A stretch of 32,750 bases of DNA from Anaerolineales bacterium (GTDB taxonomy: Bacteria > Chloroflexota > Anaerolineae > Anaerolineales > JABWBV01): positions 1-32,750 of the forward strand of contig JABWBV010000006.1 of the NCBI GenBank assembly GCA_013359445.1, given 5' to 3'. Both the position numbers and the translations under genes were made by a program. The notes under the pieces are model-generated. The model made no database searches, was not told the origin of the DNA, and saw only the letters and a program-made list of their open reading frames with translations. Positions 15,854-23,760 of the stretch are shown here, piece by piece; the first letter of the stretch is position 1, and every line of letters begins with the position of its first letter.

Positions 15854-16960
15854 TTAACTTTCCAGGGCGGGCACTTCCACAGCCAGGGCGGGCAATGCTT
15901 TCAGTTCGCGGTAGACCAGCGTCCACACGGTGGATGTATAGACGGAGGCCCAACTGCCGAGCAGAAGCCACGGGGAAAAGGCGATCAGGGAGAACAACGG
16001 CAGGGCAAATACGCCCCCGACAATCCACGGTGCCCAACCACTCACGAAGAAACTGGCGATTCCACCGGTGATCAGAGCGGGGATGACGGCGATCAGGCCC
16101 CCGGCCACCCCCGTGAAGATCACGAGCGGGATGGTCACGACGATGGCGATGACGGACACAATCGCCCAGAGGATGCCCAACCCGATCATCACCAACCACA
16201 TGACACCTACATTCTTCCAGTTGGCCCGTGCCATCTGAAACCCGCGGCGCAGGGATTCACGCACGCCCACCTCTTCCAGCACACTCACCCGCCAGAAGAA
16301 ATTTCGCAGGAGGTTCAGGAACACCGAGACAATGATGACGACCAGCATCACCAGGATGAATATCCCGGCGAGAATGGCGGTGGTAGCGGTTGCCACTTGC
16401 ATTGACCCTCGCATAAAAGCCATAAAGACGGTCACGCCGATCACCAGGAAGAGAAGCACCGTGAGGAAACCCGGCAGGTTGACCAGCACGTTGATGAGGA
16501 AGAGCCGCCAGGAAGTGCGCGACCAACCCAGGCGAATGCCCTGGCGCACGGTCATTTTCGTGCCCGTGTCTTCGTACTCATCCACCATGCGGATCACCGC
16601 CGTTTCGGAAACATAGCGCGCCACCGCGAACACGATAGAGAGGATTACGCCGAAGACGATGAAGATGCCAACAATCCAATAGAGCGCCGTCCATTCTTCA
16701 GCGGTCAGGCCGACTTCTTTATAACCTTCGCGGAAGAATTGCTCCGCCTGTACCGTGAATTCTTGAAAAGCCTCCTTCATGTCCATATCTTCGGGAAACC
16801 GGTCTGAACGCGGGGAGTCTGAATCGTAGTTGTAATTGCTATTGGAGCCACGGCTAGTGGAACTGGCTCCAGCCAGTGCGAGAACCAGCCCGAACACCCA
16901 TAGAGCGCGATAGCTCCATAAGATTTGCCAGGCACGTTTTAAAATTTTGATGGGGTCCAT
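15854..16960 (-). CDS. Polytopic membrane protein of the ECF sigma operon
   Basis: A 368-residue integral membrane protein. A first helix lies at about 18-33, followed by a Ser/Asn/Asp-rich loop and a soluble segment to about 88. Then about five more hydrophobic regions follow (95-115, 150-180, 188-216, 252-285 and 290-345). The motifs RQGIRLGWSRTSWRLFLINVL and RESLRRGFQMARANWKNVG look like two copies of one unit. This recalls DUF-type proteins related to the glycerophosphodiesterase membrane domain, but no catalytic residues are visible. It starts 19 nt after the anti-sigma gene, so it is probably the effector or a partner of the same stress operon. Function unknown. Confidence 0.75.
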   Translation of the reverse strand: MDPIKILKRAWQILWSYRALWVFGLVLALAGASSTSRGSNSNYNYDSDSPRSDRFPEDMDMKEAFQEFTVQAEQFFREGYKEVGLTAEEWTALYWIVGIFIVFGVILSIVFAVARYVSETAVIRMVDEYEDTGTKMTVRQGIRLGWSRTSWRLFLINVLVNLPGFLTVLLFLVIGVTVFMAFMRGSMQVATATTAILAGIFILVMLVVIIVSVFLNLLRNFFWRVSVLEEVGVRESLRRGFQMARANWKNVGVMWLVMIGLGILWAIVSVIAIVVTIPLVIFTGVAGGLIAVIPALITGGIASFFVSGWAPWIVGGVFALPLFSLIAFSPWLLLGSWASVYTSTVWTLVYRELKALPALAVEVPALES

Positions 16961-16979
16961 AATATTCCTTCTTTTTTTG

Positions 16980-17651
16980 TTAATTCATTTTCGACGGCAG
17001 TCCGCTCACGTCCAAAAGTTGGCCTTCCTCCTGACGTGTGTGGCGAACCCACCAGATCGCTAACCAACCAAGATACAACACCGCAATCGCAACCTGCCAG
17101 ACGAACAGCGGCAGGGTATTGCGCGCAAAACTTTCAACCCGCGTGGCCCACGCCAGCCCGTCCCCCTGCAAAAGGCCAAGCCCCGACAGGGCACCCGCCC
17201 ATTCCGCAGAAGATTCGGAGACGAGCCAGGCTGGAAGCGTTTCGACCTGTACCGGCCCCATGTCAATCATGCCAACAGCCGTCGTGTCGAACAAGCCCCA
17301 CCGGTTCGCCGCAGAGACAAAATCTCCAATCCACCCCACCGCGGTGACGAGCATCCACACCGACAGCAGGCTGACCGGGATCAGCCACCACCCGGCTTCC
17401 CAAACTTTATGCTCAATGGATTGTGCATGGACGCGCGGAAGCCGCAGGTTAACCTGGGCGGACAACCGCTCCGGCGAGGTGAATTCCGGCGCAAGCACTT
17501 CATGGAGCAGAGTCGAAAGCCCCTGCAAATCATCCAGGGCGGCCTGACACACCTCACACTCGGCAAGATGCGTTTCGACGTGGTGGCGTTTGCCCCCGCG
17601 CAATTCACCATCCTGATAGGCACTGAGCCATTGGGTTACATGTTCAGACAT
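16980..17651 (-). CDS. Zinc-finger (zf-HC2) anti-sigma factor
   Basis: A membrane-bound inhibitor of the ECF sigma factor encoded just before it. The 223 residues start with a zinc-binding anti-sigma domain: SAYQDGEL at about 10-17 and HHVETHLAECEVC at about 23-35 carry the H-x3-C-x2-C pattern. A first membrane helix lies near 90-112 and a second near 182-202, with about 70 extracytoplasmic residues between. Two membrane helices are unusual, since most members have one. The start overlaps the sigma gene by 8 nt, so the two are made together. Release of the sigma factor probably follows an envelope signal. Confidence 0.88.
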   Translation of the reverse strand: MSEHVTQWLSAYQDGELRGGKRHHVETHLAECEVCQAALDDLQGLSTLLHEVLAPEFTSPERLSAQVNLRLPRVHAQSIEHKVWEAGWWLIPVSLLSVWMLVTAVGWIGDFVSAANRWGLFDTTAVGMIDMGPVQVETLPAWLVSESSAEWAGALSGLGLLQGDGLAWATRVESFARNTLPLFVWQVAIAVLYLGWLAIWWVRHTRQEEGQLLDVSGLPSKMN

Positions 17652-18213
17652 ACACAGCCTCCATCTCGGCTTTGTGGGTTTTTAGCTTTTCCTTCAATAA
17701 ATTGCGGGCATAGTTCAAACGGGACATGACCGTGCCCACCGGAATATCCAGCACATCCGAAATTTCCTGATAGGAAAGCCCTTCGTATTCTCGCAGAACC
17801 AACACCGCCCGGCTTGCATCTGGCAAGGAAAGCACGGTTCTTTTTACGAGGGCGATTTGCTCTCTGTTCAAAAAAAGGGCTTCCGGGCCAGGCCGCTGAT
17901 CCATCAGGTGCAAGTCTTCCATCGCACCGGGCAGAATGTGTTTCTCCTTACGGAGCATGTCAATCGCCGTGTTTACCGCAATCCGATACAACCAGTTCCG
18001 CAAAGAAGCCTGCGGGCGAAAAGAGCCGAGATTGAGCCAGGCCCGAATAAACGTCTCCTGTGCGGCGTCTTCCGCAAGGTGCGCGTCGCCACACATGCGG
18101 TAAATCACATGCTGGACGCCCTGCGCATGACGGCAGACCAACTCGCTAAATGCGTTTCGGTCACCATGCTGGGCCATGTTCACTAATGTAGCTTCACTAT
18201 CAACGACAACCAC
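17644..18213 (-). CDS. ECF-type RNA polymerase sigma factor
   Basis: Directs RNA polymerase to a stress regulon. In the 189 residues, sigma region 2 covers about 20-90 (FSELVCRHAQGVQHVIYRM, HLAEDAAQETFIRAWLNL, LRNWLYRIAVNTAIDMLRK). Region 4 covers about 120-172 (SLPDASRAVLVLREYEGLSYQEI, VGTVMSRLNYARNLLKEKL). I placed the start at GTG 18213 because AAAGGAAG lies 4-6 nt upstream; a further GTG at 18255 would make that ribosome-binding site coding. First gene of the sigma, anti-sigma and membrane-protein operon, probably self-activated. Confidence 0.93.
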   Translation of the reverse strand: MVVVDSEATLVNMAQHGDRNAFSELVCRHAQGVQHVIYRMCGDAHLAEDAAQETFIRAWLNLGSFRPQASLRNWLYRIAVNTAIDMLRKEKHILPGAMEDLHLMDQRPGPEALFLNREQIALVKRTVLSLPDASRAVLVLREYEGLSYQEISDVLDIPVGTVMSRLNYARNLLKEKLKTHKAEMEAVYV

Positions 18214-18301
18214 GAGACTTCCTTTATAAGTGCCTGTTTCACTATATTTACGCACAGGCCCTCGATTTTATTCGGAAATTCATCCAAAGTCTTTTCACAG
18301 G

Positions 18302-18307
18302 TATAAT
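18302..18307 (+). promoter_or_regulatory. -10 box of a near-leaderless gene
   Basis: TATAAT lies only 9 nt before the ATG at 18317. Transcription would start within a few bases of the start codon, so the next gene is probably translated from a leaderless or nearly leaderless mRNA. No Shine-Dalgarno sequence is present. Confidence 0.5.
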
Positions 18308-18316
18308 ATCCGGCAT

Positions 18317-18691
18317 ATGTACGACAAACTCACCCCCATCTACACCACCCCTGGCGACGCCGTCGCATACATTCAATACATCTACATCTTCAACCTGCAA
18401 GGGGAATGGATCGGCTTTATCACCCCGAACAAAGAAGTATTCTCCGTCCTGGGCAAATACGTCGGCTACCTGGCAGATGGCCCCCGCGTCCTCCGCAAGC
18501 GCTCCTACAGCTTTGACCGCCCCATCATCAAACCCCCGGAACCCCCCGCCATCATCATCAAAGTTCCGCCAACAGCCCCCCTCCCCCCCATGATGTCCGA
18601 AACCACCTTCAGTGAAATGGACGTGATGGAAGAAGAACCCGACCGTTTACTCCCCCGCAACGCCGCAGAAAACCTCACCGATTTGGATTAA
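18317..18691 (+). CDS. 4-fold beta-flower domain protein
   Basis: A 124-residue soluble protein. Its N-terminal 65 residues are built from short beta repeats: YTTPGDAVAYIQ, FNLQGEWIGFIT, KEVFSVLGKYVGYLADG and a final GPRVLRKR. Four G-x-x-(I/V)-(G/A)-(F/Y)-(I/L) turns are characteristic of the 4-fold beta-flower domain. A Pro-rich linker and an acidic tail (EMDVMEEEPDRLL) follow. The role of this family is not known. The ATG is favoured over an upstream extension because a TATAAT sits 9 nt before it. The thioesterase gene begins 3 nt after its stop, so the two form an operon. Confidence 0.7.
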   Translation: MYDKLTPIYTTPGDAVAYIQYIYIFNLQGEWIGFITPNKEVFSVLGKYVGYLADGPRVLRKRSYSFDRPIIKPPEPPAIIIKVPPTAPLPPMMSETTFSEMDVMEEEPDRLLPRNAAENLTDLD

Positions 18692-18694
18692 CCC

Positions 18695-19168
18695 ATGACC
18701 CTCCCCGGCAAACCTGTTTCCGCCTCCTGCACCACCGTGGTGCAGTTAATGAACCCCGAACACGCCAACAACCACGGCAACGTACATGGGGGCTGGATCA
18801 TGAAAATGATTGACGAAGCAGGCGGCCTGGCTTGTATGCGCCACGCCCAACGCCGCGTCGTGACCGTCGCCGTAGACACCCTCACCTTTCGCCAACCGAT
18901 CTTACTCGGCAATCTCGTCACCGTCCTGGCCGAAGTCAGCTACGTGGGACGCACCTCCATGGAAGTGGAAGTGCAAGTCTTTGCCGAAGATGTCATCCAG
19001 GGCACCAAAACCCACACCAACACAGCCTATCTCGTATACGTCGCCCTGGACGAAAACCGACGCCCGATTCCGGTTCCCCCGCTCATCCCCGAAACCGACG
19101 CCCAACAAGCCCGCATGGAAGCCGGACGCAAACGCCAGGAAGATCGTTTGAAACAGAGTACGACATGA
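18695..19168 (+). CDS. Hotdog-fold acyl-CoA thioesterase (YciA/BACH-like)
   Basis: Hydrolyses acyl-CoA to free acid and CoA. The 157 residues form one hotdog domain. Visible features are the strand TTVVQLMNPEHANNHGNVHGGWIM (about 13-36, with the catalytic N..GN.HGG segment), the central helix MKMIDEAGGLACMRHA, and strands VVTVAVDTLTFRQPI, VTVLAEVSYVGRTSMEVEVQV and TNTAYLVYVALDE. The length is as in YciA. It lies in the run after the beta-flower gene (3-nt gap) and overlaps the ATPase gene by 4 nt (ATGA). Confidence 0.92.
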   Translation: MTLPGKPVSASCTTVVQLMNPEHANNHGNVHGGWIMKMIDEAGGLACMRHAQRRVVTVAVDTLTFRQPILLGNLVTVLAEVSYVGRTSMEVEVQVFAEDVIQGTKTHTNTAYLVYVALDENRRPIPVPPLIPETDAQQARMEAGRKRQEDRLKQSTT

Positions 19169-20358
19169 CCCAAACCCCTCCGCCTACCTCAGACAGTTCC
19201 GCGCAAGAACCTCCTCGCCCCTATCAACCGCGTTCTCTGCGTGAACTGGTAGACTACGTCTCCGGGAGACATCTGCGCGGCAACTATCAGGGCGATGAAC
19301 TGGGGATTTCCGACGAACCGCCCTTCCCGCTTCTGGCGATGGTCGGCCAACAAGAGATGAAACTGGCCCTGTTCCTGGCCTTGATCAACCCCGCGTTGGG
19401 CGGCATCCTGCTCGTCGGCCCGCGCGGAACGGGGAAAACGACCGCGGTCCGTAGTCTGGCCGATCTCCTCCCGGAGGTACCACGCAGTCTGTGCGAGTAC
19501 GGGTGTTTGCCAGAAGATATCGAAGCGGGGGGGATGGACGCGGTATGCACGAACTGTGCCCAAAAATATGGCATGGGTGATCCCATCGCCGTCATCGACA
19601 AAGTTCGCCTGCTGGAACTCCCTCTCAACGCCCGGCTCGACGATGTCGTCGGAACCCTCGACGAACGGGCGGCAGGCACGGGCCTTTTTCGCGTACGGCG
19701 CGGGCTTCTCTCCCAGGCGGACCGCAACCTGTTATATGTGGACGAAGTCAATCTTCTCCCCGACGACATCGTAGATGCCATTCTGGACGCCTCGGCCCAG
19801 GGGCATTACACCGTTCGCCGTGGCCCCATCGCCTCCACCTACAACGCGCGCTTCGTCCTCATTGGGTCAATGAACCCCGAAGAGGGCAACCTCCGCCCAC
19901 AAATGATGGACCGCTTTGGCTTACGTCTCATTGTGCAAGGCCTCATCAACCTGGACGAACGCCTGGAAGCTTACCGCCGGGTTTTGGCATACAAACAAAA
20001 TGCTCGCCAACTGGCCCACGCCTACCACCCCATCACCGAACTGGCCCGCGAAGAAATTCAAACCGCGCGTCAACTTCTCCCTAGCGTACAATTGCCTGAT
20101 CGGGTTGCTCAAATGGGATTAGAATTAGTCCAACATTTACAAATCGACTCCCTCCGCGCGGAAATCACCTTGTTCGAGGCCGCCCGCGCCTATGCCGCCG
20201 CCGACAATCGCCTAGAAGTCGCCCCCGAAGACTTGCAACAAATTGCCCCCATGGCCTTGCGGCTCCGTCGTTCCCCCTTCATGGCCCAATATTTCGAACA
20301 TCAAAACCTCGAAGAAACCCATATCCAACAAATGATGGAAAAGGTTATTCATTCCTAA
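19165..20358 (+). CDS. ChlI-like AAA+ ATPase (magnesium-chelatase subunit I family)
   Basis: A 397-residue AAA+ ATPase. Walker A is GPRGTGKT (85-92). Walker B is LLYVDEVNLL (189-198). Sensor 1 is in LIGSMNPEEG and the Arg finger region in MMDRFGLRLIV. The insert ARLDDVVGTLDERAA is typical of ChlI/BchI. Residues 110-131 hold four Cys (C110, C114, C128, C131), likely a zinc site. The C-terminal part (about 285-390) is the helical lid. The usual partners ChlD and ChlH are absent here, so the target is not clear; many ChlI homologues serve with VWA-domain proteins instead. It overlaps the thioesterase gene (ATGA). Confidence 0.88.
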   Translation: MTQTPPPTSDSSAQEPPRPYQPRSLRELVDYVSGRHLRGNYQGDELGISDEPPFPLLAMVGQQEMKLALFLALINPALGGILLVGPRGTGKTTAVRSLADLLPEVPRSLCEYGCLPEDIEAGGMDAVCTNCAQKYGMGDPIAVIDKVRLLELPLNARLDDVVGTLDERAAGTGLFRVRRGLLSQADRNLLYVDEVNLLPDDIVDAILDASAQGHYTVRRGPIASTYNARFVLIGSMNPEEGNLRPQMMDRFGLRLIVQGLINLDERLEAYRRVLAYKQNARQLAHAYHPITELAREEIQTARQLLPSVQLPDRVAQMGLELVQHLQIDSLRAEITLFEAARAYAAADNRLEVAPEDLQQIAPMALRLRRSPFMAQYFEHQNLEETHIQQMMEKVIHS

Positions 20359-20381
20359 CCCCTTTACAACGGAGACCTCAG

Positions 20382-20780
20382 ATGAACTTATTTCGCAAAA
20401 AACAAACCGTCAGTGTGGCCACCTACAAAGCCGATCCAACCTCAATTACCCCCCAAACCTTTGAAGACTACATCAAACGCGGGTACGCCTACCACGCCCG
20501 CCAAGAATACGCCCCAGCCGACGAAGATTTCCGCAAAGCCATCTCAATGGATTCCAGTTCCACAGAAGCCTACTACGCCCTGGGCTTAAATCTGAAAGCT
20601 CAAAACCGCAAAGAAGAAGCCACCAAAGCCTTCCAACAAGCCCTCAACTTTATGAACGCCCTGGAAGAAAAAGACACCGTCCGCGCCCACATGCTTACCC
20701 GCCTCACCAAAGGCCATATCAACCAACTGGCAAAAGGCGACTGGGACCTGCGAAAAGAATTTTGGGGCAGTGATAAATAA
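20382..20780 (+). CDS. Small TPR protein
   Basis: A 132-residue protein with a basic N-terminus and about two tetratricopeptide repeats (about 30-95): YIKRGYAYHARQEYAPADED then TEAYYALGLNLKAQNRKEEA, followed by a third helix pair. TPRs bind partner proteins, and here the partner may be the ChlI-like ATPase just upstream (23-nt gap). The URO-D-fold gene follows 2 nt later. No catalytic residues. GGAG precedes the start. Confidence 0.8.
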   Translation: MNLFRKKQTVSVATYKADPTSITPQTFEDYIKRGYAYHARQEYAPADEDFRKAISMDSSSTEAYYALGLNLKAQNRKEEATKAFQQALNFMNALEEKDTVRAHMLTRLTKGHINQLAKGDWDLRKEFWGSDK

Positions 20781-20782
20781 TC

Positions 20783-21790
20783 ATGGCGAAAAGCGCAATT
20801 TCCCACCGCGCCCGGCTTGAAACCACCCTCTCCGGAGCCAAACCCGATCGCGTTCCGGTCGCCCTCTGGCGGCACTTCCCCGTCGATGACCAAACCCCCG
20901 CGGGGTTAGCCGAGGCCGTGGTCTCGTGGCAACGCACCTACGATTTCGACTTCGTCAAAGTCACCCCCGAATCCACCTACTCCGTCAAAGATTATGGCCT
21001 GCAAGACGAATGGCAAGGGAGCGCAGAAGGGACCCGCACCTACACGCACCGCCCGATCCGCACCCCCGACGACTGGCTCAAACTCACCCCACTTGACCCC
21101 CGCGCGGGCCGCATCGGCGACCAGATCACGGCCCTCCGCATGATCGTCAGCGCCCTCGGCCCAGACGTCCCCGTCCTCGAAACCATTTTCAGCCCCCTGA
21201 CCCTGGCGCGCAAACTAGTCGGCGAACAACAATTCCTCGTCCACATGCGCCGCTACCCCGACGCCCTGCACACCGGCCTCAAAACCCTCACCGAAACCAC
21301 CATCCGCTTCCTCGATGCCATTCGGGATACTGGCCTCTCCGGCATTTTCTACGCCCTGCAATACGCCCAACTCGCCCTCATGTCCCCCACCGAATTCCAG
21401 GAATTTGCCCGGCCCTACCACCTCCAGGTGTTAGAAGCGGCCTCCCGCTACTGGTTCAACGTCCTGCACCTGCACGGCAACGACGTGATGTTCAAGCAAG
21501 TGGCAGAGTTGTACCCAACGCCTTCCCCCGTTCATGTAATCAACTGGCACGATCAAGAAACGTTCCCCTCCCTGGCGGAAGGGAAAAAGATTTTTTCGGG
21601 CGTGGCCTGTGGCGGGTTAAAACAGTGGCAAACGATGGTGCTAGGCACCCCCGAACAGGTACGGGCCGAAGCCCAGGCGGCCATCGAAGCCACCGAGGGG
21701 ACACGGTTTATTCTCGGCACCGGGTGCGTCACCCCCATCACCGCCCCACATGGCAACCTCATGGCGGCGCGGAAAAGCGTTTCAGTTTAG
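20783..21790 (+). CDS. Uroporphyrinogen decarboxylase family protein (divergent)
   Basis: A 335-residue (beta/alpha)8 protein. It keeps the URO-D pattern: ALWRHFPVDD (about 27-36), YDFDFVKVTPESTYSVKDYGL (about 51-71), a PVLETIFSPLTLARKL helix start, and HLHGNDVMFK and NWHD near 235 and 255. It lacks the RQAGRY-type substrate loop of true HemE, so haem synthesis is doubtful. It looks closer to the MtaA/CmuA-type methyltransferase branch or to other uncharacterised URO-D proteins. It sits 2 nt after a TPR gene and in the same run as a ChlI-like ATPase. This may hint at a tetrapyrrole or corrinoid link, but that is inference. Confidence 0.82.
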   Translation: MAKSAISHRARLETTLSGAKPDRVPVALWRHFPVDDQTPAGLAEAVVSWQRTYDFDFVKVTPESTYSVKDYGLQDEWQGSAEGTRTYTHRPIRTPDDWLKLTPLDPRAGRIGDQITALRMIVSALGPDVPVLETIFSPLTLARKLVGEQQFLVHMRRYPDALHTGLKTLTETTIRFLDAIRDTGLSGIFYALQYAQLALMSPTEFQEFARPYHLQVLEAASRYWFNVLHLHGNDVMFKQVAELYPTPSPVHVINWHDQETFPSLAEGKKIFSGVACGGLKQWQTMVLGTPEQVRAEAQAAIEATEGTRFILGTGCVTPITAPHGNLMAARKSVSV

Positions 21791-21792
21791 AG

Positions 21793-21837
21793 GTAGTAAC
21801 GACTTCAGTCGTTCTGAGCGATTGAAATCGCCACTAC
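21793..21837. repeat. 45-nt three-way-junction repeat element
   Basis: Outer arms GTAGT (21793-21797) and ACTAC (21833-21837) enclose two hairpins: AACGACT-TC-AGTCGTT (21798-21813) and GCGATT-GA-AATCGC (21818-21831). It begins 2 nt after the URO-D-family stop codon. The compact form and location suggest a dispersed REP/MITE-like element or a 3' RNA structure. Confidence 0.65.
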
Positions 21838-21853
21838 GCACGGTTTAATCACC

Positions 21854-22411
21854 ATGAGCGGCATTCGGGTCATCGGCGGCACGGCAAAAGGGCGGAGATT
21901 GAACCAGGTTCCGGGGGATACCACCCGCCCGATCACAGATCGGGTCAAAGAATCGTTGTTCAACATCCTGGGAACGGACTTGCGCGGGGGCACGTTTCTC
22001 GATCTGTTTGCGGGCACCGGCGGGGTCGGGATCGAAGCCCTCAGCCGAGGGGCGGCGTTTGTGCGGTTTCTCGATCTCGAACCGCGAGCCATTCAAACCA
22101 TCCAAAGCAACCTCAAAATCACCCAATTTGAAAACAAAGCGGAAGTCCTGCGGGTGGACGCCTTCAAACTGCTGGAACGCCCCGCGGATCGCGCGTTTGA
22201 CTACATTTACATTGCCCCGCCGCAGTACAAAGAATTGTGGTGCAGAAGCCTGGAAGGAATTGACGCCCACCTGGATTGGTTGGCAGAAGAGGCCTGGGTG
22301 ATCGTGCAGATTGACCCTCGCGAATATCAAGTGCAAACATTACAACATCTGATCGAATTTGATCAACGCCGTTACGGAAATACCCTCCTCGTTTTTTACC
22401 GAGTACAATAG
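21854..22411 (+). CDS. rsmD: RsmD-like 16S rRNA guanine-N2 methyltransferase
   Basis: RsmD methylates G966 (E. coli numbering) of 16S rRNA. The 185 residues have the family start IRVIGGTAKGRRLNQ, then RPITDRVKESLFNIL (about 26-40), motif I LDLFAGTGGVGIEALSRGA (about 49-67) and the acidic motif II LDLEPRAIQTI. The catalytic motif IV appears as IAPPQYKEL (about 118-126) where most members have DPP(F/Y), so the usual first Asp is Ala and a Gln is inserted before the aromatic residue. This may be a lineage variant or a changed target. It follows a three-way repeat and has no obvious ribosome-binding site. Confidence 0.85.
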   Translation: MSGIRVIGGTAKGRRLNQVPGDTTRPITDRVKESLFNILGTDLRGGTFLDLFAGTGGVGIEALSRGAAFVRFLDLEPRAIQTIQSNLKITQFENKAEVLRVDAFKLLERPADRAFDYIYIAPPQYKELWCRSLEGIDAHLDWLAEEAWVIVQIDPREYQVQTLQHLIEFDQRRYGNTLLVFYRVQ

Positions 22412-22465
22412 CGCGAAATTGAGACGGATATAAATACATCATGTAACGACTCACAGGAGCTTCCC

Positions 22466-23635
22466 ATGCGTCGTCCCTTGCTCCGGCAGAGTATACAAAC
22501 CGCTTTTCCCGACATTTCCGATCACGAGGCCAGTCAACTAATCGCCATTGGCGAAGTGCGGGCCTATCCCCCCGATACAGTTCTGTGCCGGGAGGGGAAT
22601 ATCGAAGATACGTTTTATTTGATCCTGGAAGGGGAAGTGTTGGTGAGCAAAATCATCAACCAGATTCGCGAACACCCTGTCAAACCCCTGCAGGCAGGCG
22701 ACTTTTTTGGGGAATACGCGCTCATCCATGACGCCCCCCGCACCGCGACCGTGATCACCTCCCAGCCTACCACCGTCCTCGAAATTCGCCGCGCCGACTT
22801 CAATCAACTGCTCAAACAAAGCGCCAGCATGTCCATTGCCATGGTGCGCCATGTCAGCCGCCGCTTGCAAGAAAACGATCAAATGGCGATTGAAGACCTG
22901 CGGCTCAAAGCGGGCGAACTGGCAACTGCCTACCAACGTCTCGCCGAAATGGAATACGCCCGGCGCGAGTTCCTGACCTCGGTCGCCCATGAACTCCGCA
23001 CACCACTCACCTCCGCCAGCGGGTTTTTGCAACTCATTCAACTCGGCATCCTCCAGGGGGACGAGCTAAACTCCGGGCTAATCACCATCGAAGAGAATCT
23101 CCAACGGATCGTCGTCCTCGTGAACGATATTTTGTTCTTGCAGGAAATGGACCTGATTTTACAAGCCCCCAAACGCATGGATGTCTGTGCAATGGTGGCG
23201 GAAAATGTCGAAGCCCTGCGCGGCCCCGCCCAAAAACAAAACGTCTACCTCACACTGGATATCTCCCCACACACGCCCCTGCTCATGGGGGATCGAGACA
23301 GCCTGGAACGCGGGTTAAAAGCCATCCTGGAAAACGCCATCAAGTTCAGCCCTGATGGGGGCGATGTCGAAGTAGCTGTCGGCCAAAATGAAGAAGAAGT
23401 ATGGATCAAAGTTCAGGATCATGGCGTGGGCATTGCGGAAGATGTGAAACCCCACATTTTCAATCGCTTTTTCCACCTGGACCGGATCGGGGATCACGTC
23501 TTTGGCGGGCTGGGATTGGGATTGGCGATTGCCCATCAGGTGGTGCAACAGCACGAGGGGCGGATCACGGTGGAGAGTGAACCCGGCAGGGGGAGCACCT
23601 TTACCGTCTGGCTCAAAAAGAGTCCCGAAGAATAA
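22466..23635 (+). CDS. Histidine kinase with N-terminal cyclic-nucleotide-binding domain
   Basis: A soluble sensor kinase of 389 residues. The cNMP-binding domain covers about 15-135, with the phosphate cassette FFGEYALIHDAPRTATV (80-96, including the conserved Glu and Arg). A short coiled linker (about 137-165) leads to HisKA with the H-box VAHELRTPL (His175). The HATPase domain has N-box ENAIKFSPDGG, G1 DHGVGI, an F-box in FNRFFHLD and G2 GGLGLGLAI. There is no membrane segment, so the signal is cytoplasmic, perhaps cAMP or c-di-GMP. No response regulator lies beside it. The ATG follows an AGGAGCTT site. Confidence 0.93.
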   Translation: MRRPLLRQSIQTAFPDISDHEASQLIAIGEVRAYPPDTVLCREGNIEDTFYLILEGEVLVSKIINQIREHPVKPLQAGDFFGEYALIHDAPRTATVITSQPTTVLEIRRADFNQLLKQSASMSIAMVRHVSRRLQENDQMAIEDLRLKAGELATAYQRLAEMEYARREFLTSVAHELRTPLTSASGFLQLIQLGILQGDELNSGLITIEENLQRIVVLVNDILFLQEMDLILQAPKRMDVCAMVAENVEALRGPAQKQNVYLTLDISPHTPLLMGDRDSLERGLKAILENAIKFSPDGGDVEVAVGQNEEEVWIKVQDHGVGIAEDVKPHIFNRFFHLDRIGDHVFGGLGLGLAIAHQVVQQHEGRITVESEPGRGSTFTVWLKKSPEE

Positions 23636-23646
23636 AAAAAAAAAAA

Positions 23647-23759
23647 GTAATTACTCACCAAGAGTAGAAGATTCCGAAAAAAAAGGATGAAAGGGGGGAT
23701 GTACATCCCCCCTTTCATCCTTTTTTTTCGAGAAATCCGCTTTCACAGTGAGTAATTAC
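23647..23759. repeat. Outer inverted repeat GTAATTACTCAC around the large palindrome
   Basis: GTAATTACTCAC (23647-23658) and its exact reverse complement GTGAGTAATTAC (23748-23759), placed almost symmetrically around the 56-bp palindrome at 23675-23730. The nested arrangement suggests an inserted element with terminal repeats rather than a plain terminator. Confidence 0.6.
23675..23730. terminator. Perfect 56-bp palindrome, terminator-like
   Basis: Two exact 28-nt halves with no loop. The order in each half is CG, A8, GGATGAAAGGGGGGATGT; the centre is ATGTACAT. It has the same plan as 2551-2604: A-tract, GATG, G-rich block, ATGTACAT. It lies 39 nt after the kinase stop in a gap between convergent genes. 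Confidence 0.85.
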
Positions 23760-23760
23760 A

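Noticed and set aside
18832-19164. Long N-terminal extension of the ChlI-like ATPase
   Set aside because: It overlaps the thioesterase in another frame and is Arg/Pro/His-rich; the ATG at 19165 fits the ATGA overlap.
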